Assembly (NCBI GenBank): GCA_903924715.1
Contig: CAIYCP010000757.1
Span: 1 to 8,891, forward strand
Origin: an uncultured beta proteobacterium
GTDB taxonomy: Bacteria > Pseudomonadota > Gammaproteobacteria > Burkholderiales > Burkholderiaceae_B
Reading direction: 5' to 3'
Length of the DNA: 8,891 bases
Of this stretch, positions 1 to 5,673 are shown piece by piece (within the stretch, counting starts at the first letter, position 1; each line of letters starts with the position of its first letter). The position numbers were made by a program, and so were the translations under genes. Under the pieces are notes generated by a model, which worked only from the letters and a program-made list of their open reading frames with translations, had not been told where the DNA came from and searched no databases.

Positions 1-541
1 GCACTTCTTGCACCGCCGAATGAGGCGACAGCTGACCTTCAGCACCCGCACGCTCCATCCGATCCATCGCAATCAACACAGCACAGGGCTCAGCACCCGC
101 AGCACGAATAATGTCGACCGATTCACGCACGGATGTGCCTGCGGTGATCACATCATCAATAATCACGACTCGGCCCTTTAAGGGGGCGCCCACGAGCACC
201 CCGCCTTCGCCATGGTCTTTGACTTCTTTACGGTTATAGGCAAAGTCAATCGAGTGCCCTTTTAGGGCCGGATGCGCAGCCAGCGCAACTGCCGTCGCGG
301 TCGCAAGAGGTATACCTTTATAAGCTGGGCCAAACAACATATCAAAGGGCAGTTTAGAATCCACTAGGGCCTGCGCATAAAATTGCGCCAATCGCCCGAC
401 CGAGGCGCCCGAGTTAAACAAGCCCGCATTAAAGAAGTAAGGACTGGTGCGCCCCGATTTAGTCACAAAACTGCCAAATCGCAACACGCCTTCATTCAAG
501 GCAAACTGCACAAACGCACTACGCTCTGAACCCGTTGACAT
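1..541 (-). CDS. pyrE: Orotate phosphoribosyltransferase (3' end cut by window edge)
   Basis: Catalyses orotate + PRPP to orotidine 5'-monophosphate and pyrophosphate in cytosolic de novo pyrimidine synthesis. I translated the minus strand from ATG at 541-539; 180 codons stay open to the window edge with no stop, so roughly the last 15-20% of a usual 210-225 residue protein is missing. The N-terminus MSTGSERSAFVQFALNEGVL followed by FGSFVTKSGRTSPYFFNAG is typical PyrE. FGPAYKGIPLA is the conserved family segment, and YNRKEVKDHGEGG is the mobile catalytic loop (Lys and His present). VVIIDDVITAGTSVRES is the PRPP-binding signature with its acidic pair. GAGG-like spacing supports the start: GAGG lies 6 bases before the ATG. 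It is divergent from the exonuclease III gene. No frame damage is seen in the visible part. Confidence 0.96.
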   Translation of the reverse strand, partial: MSTGSERSAFVQFALNEGVLRFGSFVTKSGRTSPYFFNAGLFNSGASVGRLAQFYAQALVDSKLPFDMLFGPAYKGIPLATATAVALAAHPALKGHSIDFAYNRKEVKDHGEGGVLVGAPLKGRVVIIDDVITAGTSVRESVDIIRAAGAEPCAVLIAMDRMERAGAEGQLSPHSAVQEV

Positions 542-564
542 TGCAAACCTCGCGCTTTAAGTAT

Positions 565-578
565 TTCAATGTATTGAA
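565..578. repeat. Palindrome in the pyrE/exonuclease III divergent region
   Basis: TTCAAT-GT-ATTGAA is a perfect 6-bp inverted repeat with a 2-bp centre. It is almost in the middle of the 63-bp gap (542-604) between two divergent starts, inside an AT-rich patch suited to promoters. It could be an operator or simply overlapping -10 elements on the two strands. No regulator can be named from sequence, and a 6-bp dyad in AT-rich DNA can arise by chance. Confidence 0.3.
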
Positions 579-604
579 TTATCTCATTGACCAGGAGTCT
601 GACC

Positions 605-1396
605 TTGCTTCGTATCACCTCATTGAATCTAAATGGTATCCGCTCGGCCTACAACAAGGGGCTGGCTCAATGGTTAAAAACACATCAGGCTGACATCGTT
701 TGCCTGCAAGAACTCAAAGCACATCTTGCCGATATTCAAGAAGATTTGCAGCACCCGCATGACTACACCGGTCATTTTCATGCCGCCGAGAAAAAGGGCT
801 ATAGCGGGGTCGGACTGTATTTAAAACAAAAGCCTACTCGGATTCTGCCTGGAATGGGCTGTGAGGAATTCGACCTTGAGGGGCGTGTCATCCGCGCCGA
901 TTGGTCAAATATGACGGTCATTAGTGCCTATTTACCCTCGGGCTCAAGCGGCCCTGAAAGGCAAGAGGCAAAGTTTCGCTTTCTAGATCAGTTTGGCCCC
1001 TGGCTGCAAGCCTTGATGGACGATCACAAAAAAACCAAGCGCGAGTATGTGATTTGCGCCGACTGGAATATCGCACACAAAGAAATTGATCTTAAAAATT
1101 GGAAATCAAATCAAAAAAACTCAGGTTTTACGCCCGAAGAGCGCGCCTGGGTGACCCACACGATCGAAGAAATTGGCTTTGTGGATGTATTCAGGCAACT
1201 TGATGCACGTGCCGAGCAATACACTTGGTGGAGCAATCGCGGCCAAGCTTGGGCAAAAAACGTTGGGTGGCGGCTTGACTATCAACTCGTCACACCCGGT
1301 TTAGCCAAGCTCGCCAAAGCGGCCAGTATCTACAAAGATGAGCGTTTTTCAGATCACGCGCCACTTACCATCGATTACGACTTTGCCCTGAAATAA
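605..1396 (+). CDS. xthA: Exodeoxyribonuclease III (AP endonuclease, Xth/ExoA family)
   Basis: Mg-dependent 3'-5' exonuclease and apurinic/apyrimidinic endonuclease of base excision repair, acting on DNA in the cytosol. I chose TTG at 605, giving 263 residues starting MLRITSLNLNGIRSA, because AGGAG at 593-597 lies 7 bases upstream. An earlier in-frame TTG at 587 has no ribosome site and would add six residues outside the family's N-terminus. With this numbering the expected active-site residues are present: N8 (SLNLNG), E36 (LQELK, metal ligand), Y109 (AYLPSG), D153 and N155 (CADWNIAH), D225 (GWRLDYQL) and the D250-H251 pair (FSDHAPL). Length fits the E. coli enzyme (268 residues). It is divergent from pyrE and convergent with ampG, with 8 bases between the two stop codons. 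Whether to call it xthA or exoA is a naming choice. Confidence 0.95.
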   Translation: MLRITSLNLNGIRSAYNKGLAQWLKTHQADIVCLQELKAHLADIQEDLQHPHDYTGHFHAAEKKGYSGVGLYLKQKPTRILPGMGCEEFDLEGRVIRADWSNMTVISAYLPSGSSGPERQEAKFRFLDQFGPWLQALMDDHKKTKREYVICADWNIAHKEIDLKNWKSNQKNSGFTPEERAWVTHTIEEIGFVDVFRQLDARAEQYTWWSNRGQAWAKNVGWRLDYQLVTPGLAKLAKAASIYKDERFSDHAPLTIDYDFALK

Positions 1397-1404
1397 GCAG
1401 ACAC

Positions 1405-2679
1405 TTAAGCGCCTACCGCGTCGATACGATCGATATCTTTTCGACGCCAGTGCAACAGCAATAGACCTGGTAAGGCGATCAATACGGTCAGTAAAAAGAA
1501 GGTCGGCCAACCTGCGTACTGAACCAAGGGCGGTGTTAACGGGCCGGCCAAATAGGTGCGGCCCACAGCAGATAACGCGGACAGCAAGGCAAATTGCGTC
1601 GCTGAAAACTGTTGGTTACACAGGCCCATCAACAACGCAACAAAAGCAGCCGTACCCATTCCACCGCACAAGTTTTCAATGCCAACGCCCGCCGCCATCA
1701 ACCAAATACTGTGCGGCCCCACTGAAATCAACCAAAACCCTAAATTCGAAATCGCCTGCAACACGCCAAACAACATCAGCGAGCGATAAAGACCAAGCCA
1801 CGCCATCAACGCACCACCGGCGAGCGCACCGACAATGGTCGCAGCCAACCCGAGTAGCTTGTTCACCGTCCCAACTTCAGTGGCCGTATACCCCGCAGCA
1901 CGAATCAAAAAAGTTGTCGATAACGCCCCTGCAAACGCGTCACCCAACTTATACAAAACGATCAACACCAAAACAGTCACCGCCTCAGGCCGTGAAAAAA
2001 ATTCGTTAAAGGGTTCGATCACCGCTTGCGTCAATGACCGGGGCGTTTGCGCGGGCACCTCAGGTTCGGGCGCCCAGAAGCTGGCCACCGCGGCCAGCAA
2101 CATCAAACCACCCATCAGCATGTAGGTCGTGCTCCAGCCCAACCATTGATCCGCCAGAATCAATGCCAGTCCACCTGAGACCAACATCGCCAAGCGATAC
2201 CCCAACACCGACAACGCCGCGCCTGCGCCACGTTCATCTTTATGCAAAACATCGCTGCGATACGCATCAAAAGCAATATCTTGGGTCGCCGAACAAAAGG
2301 CTACAAAGACTGCAATCAGCGCAAGGGGCAACAAATTTTGCCCGGGAGACAAGCACCCCATGGCCAAGATACCGAAGGCCAACAAGACCTGCATCAAGAC
2401 CATCCAGCCACGCCGCCGACCTAGCCACGGCGGTGCATAACGATCAACCAAAGGCGCCCATAAAAACTTTAAGGTGTACGCCGTACCCACTAGCGTTAAG
2501 AACCCAATTTGTTGCAACGAGACTTGCTCAACCGTTGCCCAGGCCTGCAAGGTGCCTCCGGTCAGCGCCAAGGGCAAGCCGCTGGCAAATCCCAGTGCAA
2601 GCAAAGGTGCCACACGCCGACTGGTGTAGAGCTTAGAGACTGCGACACGCGCTACAGGCGAAGGACTAGGTTGTGTCAT
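1405..2679 (-). CDS. ampG: AmpG-type muropeptide permease (major facilitator family)
   Basis: Inner-membrane proton-driven importer of GlcNAc-anhydroMurNAc peptides, used to recycle cell-wall fragments. In organisms with inducible AmpC it also feeds the beta-lactamase induction signal. The protein has 424 residues, almost entirely hydrophobic helices joined by short charged loops, consistent with about 12 membrane segments (E. coli AmpG is longer, 491). AmpG landmarks are GFASGLPLALTGGTLQAW (residues 30-47), PLVDRY with the basic GRRRGW loop (76-92), and ATQDIAFDAYRSD (131-143). The start ATG at 2679-2677 overlaps the metW stop as ATGA, so it is the third gene of a translationally coupled metX-metW-ampG unit. 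Its stop is 8 bases from the exonuclease III stop and no T-run terminator lies between them. Substrate is inferred from family resemblance; a related permease with another solute is possible. Confidence 0.88.
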   Translation of the reverse strand: MTQPSPSPVARVAVSKLYTSRRVAPLLALGFASGLPLALTGGTLQAWATVEQVSLQQIGFLTLVGTAYTLKFLWAPLVDRYAPPWLGRRRGWMVLMQVLLAFGILAMGCLSPGQNLLPLALIAVFVAFCSATQDIAFDAYRSDVLHKDERGAGAALSVLGYRLAMLVSGGLALILADQWLGWSTTYMLMGGLMLLAAVASFWAPEPEVPAQTPRSLTQAVIEPFNEFFSRPEAVTVLVLIVLYKLGDAFAGALSTTFLIRAAGYTATEVGTVNKLLGLAATIVGALAGGALMAWLGLYRSLMLFGVLQAISNLGFWLISVGPHSIWLMAAGVGIENLCGGMGTAAFVALLMGLCNQQFSATQFALLSALSAVGRTYLAGPLTPPLVQYAGWPTFFLLTVLIALPGLLLLHWRRKDIDRIDAVGA

Positions 2680-3317
2680 GTGTGTTTGTGATCAGCCCGC
2701 TGATAGTCTGCTGTAAACCGATAAGCAGCCAAGGTACTGCGCCAACCCGCGAGCCATTTGACCTCATGCTGATCATTAAAGGTCGCACGTTCAAGGATAC
2801 TGAAACCCAGTTTGTGCGACAGGCGTTCAAAATCTTTCAAGGTACATAAATGGATATTGGGCGTATCGTGCCAATCGTAGGGCATCTGCCCCGTGACCGG
2901 CATGCGTCCTGACAAAATTGACCAACCATGCGGCCAATACCCAAAGTTTGGAAACGAGACAATCGCCTCACGACCGACGCGCGTCATTTCACGCAGGATA
3001 TGTTCAGTGTTATGCATCGACTGCAGCGTTTGCGAAAGCACGACGGTGTCAAACTGCTGATCATCGAACATGGCCAAGCCATCTTCGAGGTTTTGCTGAA
3101 TCACATGCACACCGCGTTGCACACAGCTCAACACCCGCTCGTCACTGATCTCAACACCAATGCCCTGCACCTGCTTGCTAGCCTTAAGATGCGCAAGCAG
3201 GGCGCCGTCACCACAACCCAGATCAAGCACGCGCGTCTTTGGCTGAACCCACTGAGCGATACGCGCAAGATCACCCCGTAACGCGGCTGCCTGAAGCGAT
3301 TGCACTTGATTGATCAT
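2676..3317 (-). CDS. metW: Methionine biosynthesis protein MetW (SAM-dependent methyltransferase fold)
   Basis: Small cytosolic protein that accompanies MetX in many proteobacteria. From family knowledge it is needed for activity of the succinyl-type MetX in several species, although its fold is that of a class I methyltransferase. The 213-residue product has the glycine-rich SAM-binding motif VLDLGCGDG at 30-38, the acidic end of the second strand at GVEIS (54-58), and the MetW-typical block VSFPNFGYWPHGWSILSGRM (120-139) followed by YDWHDTPNIHLCT. Length matches the family (about 190-210). The start ATG at 3317-3315 overlaps the metX stop as ATGA, and its own stop overlaps ampG in the same way. 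It therefore depends on metX translation and falls under the same riboswitch. No damage is seen. Confidence 0.94.
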   Translation of the reverse strand: MINQVQSLQAAALRGDLARIAQWVQPKTRVLDLGCGDGALLAHLKASKQVQGIGVEISDERVLSCVQRGVHVIQQNLEDGLAMFDDQQFDTVVLSQTLQSMHNTEHILREMTRVGREAIVSFPNFGYWPHGWSILSGRMPVTGQMPYDWHDTPNIHLCTLKDFERLSHKLGFSILERATFNDQHEVKWLAGWRSTLAAYRFTADYQRADHKHT

Positions 3318-4543
3318 GGCTGCACCTCTGCAGAAATCTTATGCCCAGTGAGCGTCGCAGCGATACGCAAAAAATAAGCCCGCATCAACCCATGGTAGCG
3401 CGCGTCGTCTAACAAAAAGGCGTCATGCCCGTGCGGCGCATCGATTTCTGCATAGGTTGCAGCTTGTTCATTCTTAAGCAAGGCCTGTACGATTTCACGC
3501 GAACGCGCAGGCGGAAACCGCCAGTCCGTGGTGAACGAGATCAACAGAAAATCTGCAGTGGCTGGCGCAAGCGCTTTTGCCAAATCACCGTTGGTTTCAC
3601 GTGCTGGGTCAAAATAATCAAGCGCACGCGTAATCAACAGATACGTGTTTGCGTCGAAGTAGCGTGAAAATTTTTCGCCCTGATAACGCAAATACGATTC
3701 AACCTCAAACTCAACTCCGTAACCATAATGAAACGCGCCGCCTGCGGCAGGTTCACGCTGAGTACGACCAAATTTTTCAGCCATATCGTCGTCAGACAGA
3801 TACGTAATGTGCCCGACCATACGCGCGACCGAGAGGCCATGACGCGGCACGGTGTTGTGCGCATAATAATCACCCCCATGAAAGTCTGGATCAGTGATAA
3901 TTGCGCGCCGCGCAACTTCATTAAAGCCGATGTTCTGTGCCGACAAGCGGGGCGTTGAAGCGATTACGACACAATGTGCAACGCGCTCGGGCAAGGTGAT
4001 CGCCCAGCTCAGCGCCTGCATTCCGCCTAGCGAACCTCCCATGACCGCCGCAAAGCGTTTGATGCCCAATTTGTCAGCAACCCGCGCCTGGGCACGCACC
4101 CAGTCCTCGACCGTCAAAACCGGAAACGCGGCCCCCCAGGGCTTGCCTGTTTCAGAACGCAACGAAGCCGGACCGGTCGAACCAAAACAAGAGCCTAGAT
4201 TGTTCACTCCGATTACAAAAAACACATTGGTATCGACCGGCTTGCCTGGGCCAACCAAGTTATCCCACCAACCAATATCTTCTGGATTGTCAGCTGCACG
4301 ACCTGCAACATGATGTGAGGCATTCAAGGCATGACAAACCAGTACGGCATTACTCGCCTCGGCATTGAGCGTGCCATACGTTTCAATCGCTAACTCGTAG
4401 GCGTTGATGGTCTGACCACTACTGAGAGGCAGAGGCTCATCAAATTGCAGAAACTGGGTATGCACGACACCGACCGACCCCACCTCAGTTGCGGATGGTT
4501 TTGTTTCGGCGTGCGCGTCTTGTGAAACGAACTGTGTGGTCAT
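3314..4543 (-). CDS. metX: Homoserine O-acyltransferase MetX (probably succinyl type)
   Basis: Activates homoserine by O-acylation, the committed step of methionine synthesis, in the cytosol. The 409-residue alpha/beta-hydrolase-fold protein carries VCHALNASHH (69-78), the nucleophile elbow GGSLGGMQ with Ser171, Asp340 in TDWRFPP, and a histidine in HGHDAF, most likely His373, completing the triad. Family knowledge: MetX proteins encoded beside metW in beta- and gammaproteobacteria are often homoserine O-succinyltransferases rather than acetyltransferases. The adjacent metW and the TDWRF segment favour that here, but acyl-CoA choice is not provable by reading. The first ~25 residues are a variable extension. 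The start ATG at 4543-4541 has GAAGG at 4553-4549, 5 bases upstream; this site is part of the SAM-II riboswitch, so translation should fall when S-adenosylmethionine is plentiful. It leads the metX-metW-ampG operon. Confidence 0.95.
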   Translation of the reverse strand: MTTQFVSQDAHAETKPSATEVGSVGVVHTQFLQFDEPLPLSSGQTINAYELAIETYGTLNAEASNAVLVCHALNASHHVAGRAADNPEDIGWWDNLVGPGKPVDTNVFFVIGVNNLGSCFGSTGPASLRSETGKPWGAAFPVLTVEDWVRAQARVADKLGIKRFAAVMGGSLGGMQALSWAITLPERVAHCVVIASTPRLSAQNIGFNEVARRAIITDPDFHGGDYYAHNTVPRHGLSVARMVGHITYLSDDDMAEKFGRTQREPAAGGAFHYGYGVEFEVESYLRYQGEKFSRYFDANTYLLITRALDYFDPARETNGDLAKALAPATADFLLISFTTDWRFPPARSREIVQALLKNEQAATYAEIDAPHGHDAFLLDDARYHGLMRAYFLRIAATLTGHKISAEVQP

Positions 4544-4545
4544 AC

Positions 4546-4606
4546 GGACCTTCTTTAGCGGGATTTATGAGGCGCCCGCAAGCGGATCGAGCAAATCGGC
4601 GCCAAC
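4546..4606 (-). promoter_or_regulatory. SAM-II riboswitch in the metX leader
   Basis: Read on the minus strand, the leader matches the SAM-II (SAM-alpha) pattern in order: P1 5' arm GGCGCC (4603-4598), then GATTTG, a loop ending CTTGC, P1 3' arm GGCGCC (4576-4571), CATAAA (4569-4564), GCTAAA (4559-4554) and AAGG just before the start codon. P1 is a perfect 6-bp stem. A pseudoknot can form between loop GATC (4588-4585) and GGTC (4550-4547), with one G-U pair. It would bury the metX Shine-Dalgarno bases. This is the known SAM-II logic: ligand stabilises the pseudoknot and blocks ribosome binding. The match rests on conserved blocks, their spacing and two helices that I paired by hand; a covariance-model score was not run. 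Confidence 0.88.
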
Positions 4607-4638
4607 TCGGACAAATTTTAGCATTGCCAAGCTCTTGC

Positions 4639-4666
4639 GTAATACAGACTAATACATTGGTAACAA
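4639..4666 (-). promoter_or_regulatory. Possible sigma-70 promoter for metX-metW-ampG
   Basis: On the minus strand TTGTTA (4666-4661) and TATTAC (4644-4639) are separated by 16 bases, which would start RNA about 30 bases before the riboswitch. A second candidate -10, TAAAAT (4620-4615), lies closer to the riboswitch but has only a poor -35 (TTACGC). Neither is strong, so the exact promoter is uncertain. A promoter somewhere in 4607-4700 is expected from the operon layout. Confidence 0.35.
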
Positions 4667-4692
4667 TTTGAATCCATTCGACGTCCCACGCT

Positions 4693-4709
4693 TACAAATC
4701 GCTACAAAT
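4693..4709. repeat. TACAAAT direct repeat in the metX/LuxR-like divergent region
   Basis: TACAAAT occurs at 4693-4699 and 4703-4709, exactly 10 bp apart, so both copies face the same side of the helix. The 262-bp gap between the metX start and the small LuxR-like gene holds this repeat, the riboswitch and candidate promoters for both directions. The repeat could be a regulator site, but it lies in AT-rich DNA and may be coincidental. Confidence 0.25.
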
Positions 4710-4737
4710 TTAAGAGGATTACAGGGGTTTTGCGAAT

Positions 4738-4767
4738 TTGCAGAAGCTCGGGATCAAGGCACACTAT
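4738..4767 (+). promoter_or_regulatory. Possible promoter for the small LuxR-like gene
   Basis: TTGCAG (4738-4743) and CACTAT (4762-4767) are separated by 18 bases. RNA would start about 30-35 bases before the chosen ATG at 4806. If this promoter is the real one, the 46-codon upstream frame extension from TTG 4668 would not be transcribed in full. The hexamers are only moderate matches. Confidence 0.3.
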
Positions 4768-4805
4768 GCATTCAAAGATTAGCCGTAGCAGGAGCTAGAC
4801 ACCCC

Positions 4806-5081
4806 ATGACACAACCCACCCTCTCAGAACGAGAACTTGAATGCCTCGAATGGGTGTCCTTTGGCAAAACCAGTTGGGAAACCGCCCTCATTTTGGGGGT
4901 GAGCGAACGAACGATCAATTTCCATCTCATAAACGCCTGCCGAAAGCTCAATGTGTATGGTCGTCAGGCCGCGGTCGCGCTCGCTCTGCGACAAAACCTG
5001 TTGCATAGCTCACCAATAAAACCCACAAAAGCACCTGCTGCCAAACCGCTCTCTGCTATCGCAGAACCAGCGAGCGCATAA
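4806..5081 (+). CDS. Small stand-alone LuxR/GerE-type helix-turn-helix protein
   Basis: A 91-residue protein that is little more than a LuxR C-terminal DNA-binding domain: LSERELECLEW at 6-16, GKTSWE at 20-25, the recognition region VSERTINFHLINACRKL at 32-48, then RQAAVALAL at 53-61. The GKTSWE and NFH wording resembles the DNA-binding half of acyl-homoserine-lactone receptors, yet no signal-binding or receiver domain is encoded. Residues 67-91 are a Pro/Ala/Lys-rich tail. I chose ATG 4806 because AGGAG (4790-4794) precedes it, at a rather long 11 bases. The frame is open back to TTG 4668 (137 residues), but those 46 codons resemble no known domain. It is divergent from metX and overlaps the lipoprotein gene by 26 bp at its 3' end. 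It presumably binds DNA as a dimer; its targets and stimulus are unknown. Confidence 0.75.
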   Translation: MTQPTLSERELECLEWVSFGKTSWETALILGVSERTINFHLINACRKLNVYGRQAAVALALRQNLLHSSPIKPTKAPAAKPLSAIAEPASA

Positions 5082-5559
5082 ATTCAGTCGCATTTTCTCT
5101 AGATAGCAACTTTTTGGGGCCTGACACGACAACCTGAATCAGCATGCCCCGGTGGGTCAACACCCGGCCCATCAACCGCGAGGGTTGCCCCGCCACCACT
5201 GACTCAAGCTCAAAAACTTCTCCAGCCAAGGCCTGTATTGCGGGCTGTTGACCCACTCGGGTAGCAAGCGCCGTAGCAAAAGCCTTGACCAAACGCTCAA
5301 TTTGCTCTGGATCAAGTTTGGGATCTAAAGGCGCATAGCCCACCGAAAAGACCGCCTGATCAACCGCCGCTGAAGTCAACGAAAATACCAAGTCCACCCC
5401 CTGAACCTGAAGCGCGCGCTGCTCAGTCTTGACCCGCGACGGAAACATCACCACCGCGCGATCCTCGGCCACAGCGAGTTCGCGCCAGTTATAGTCGGGT
5501 GTACAGCCTGCCAGCCAAAGGGCAGCCAGCAGTACTAACAATAATTTAACCTTGCTCAT
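5056..5559 (-). CDS. Putative lipoprotein of unknown function
   Basis: I do not recognise this family. The 167-residue product starts MSKVKLLLVLLAALWLAGC, a short basic start, a hydrophobic stretch and the lipobox LAGC with Cys19 as the lipid-anchored residue. It is thus expected to be exported, processed by signal peptidase II and fixed to a membrane facing the periplasm, leaving about 149 mature residues. The rest is a soluble alpha/beta-looking domain with alternating strands (RALQVQGVDLVFSLTSA, DQAVFSVGYAPL, MLIQVVVSG) and one amphipathic helix around IERLVKAFATALATRV. No catalytic motif or further cysteine stands out. The ATG at 5559-5557 has AGGA about 8 bases upstream. It is divergent from gshA across 114 bp, and its last 26 bp are antisense to the end of the LuxR-like gene. 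Confidence 0.8.
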   Translation of the reverse strand: MSKVKLLLVLLAALWLAGCTPDYNWRELAVAEDRAVVMFPSRVKTEQRALQVQGVDLVFSLTSAAVDQAVFSVGYAPLDPKLDPEQIERLVKAFATALATRVGQQPAIQALAGEVFELESVVAGQPSRLMGRVLTHRGMLIQVVVSGPKKLLSRENATEFMRSLVLR

Positions 5560-5601
5560 TTACCAATCCTGAGACCGTGACCTCGATTTGTCACATTTTC
5601 G

Positions 5602-5626
5602 TTGATTCTGCTCCGAAACAGAACAA
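5602..5626. repeat. Imperfect inverted repeat before gshA
   Basis: TTG-A-TTCTG at 5602-5610 and CAGAACAA at 5619-5626 form an inverted repeat interrupted by one extra A, around the 8-base centre CTCCGAAA. It sits between the divergent lipoprotein and gshA starts, where an operator or promoter would lie. On the minus strand TTGTGG and CAGAAT with a 17-base spacer fall in the same place and are a weak candidate promoter for the lipoprotein gene. No strong gshA promoter was found. Confidence 0.25.
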
Positions 5627-5673
5627 CCCACAATTCCCTTAAAATCACCATTTGCTTCACCCTAGGATTGTCC

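Noticed and set aside
1418..1447. Hairpin GCGTCGA / TCGACGC with a 16-base loop near the ampG/xthA junction as a terminator
   Set aside because: No T-run follows on either strand and it lies inside the ampG coding end.
1533..2125. Overlapping plus-strand open frames inside ampG
   Set aside because: Mirror frames of the hydrophobic codon pattern of ampG; compositionally biased and without motifs.
2034..2636. Open frame of 200 codons on the plus strand inside ampG
   Set aside because: It lies wholly antisense to a clearly recognisable permease, its product is low-complexity (Pro, Arg, Thr, Ser rich), and it has no ribosome site or family resemblance.
3894..4313. Open frame of 139 codons antisense to metX
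   Set aside because: Metx is intact and convincing on the other strand; this product resembles no protein and has no start signals.
4668..4805. 46-codon N-terminal extension of the LuxR-like gene from TTG 4668
   Set aside because: It has a weak start, no ribosome site, odd codon use and crosses candidate promoter elements; ATG 4806 has AGGAG upstream.
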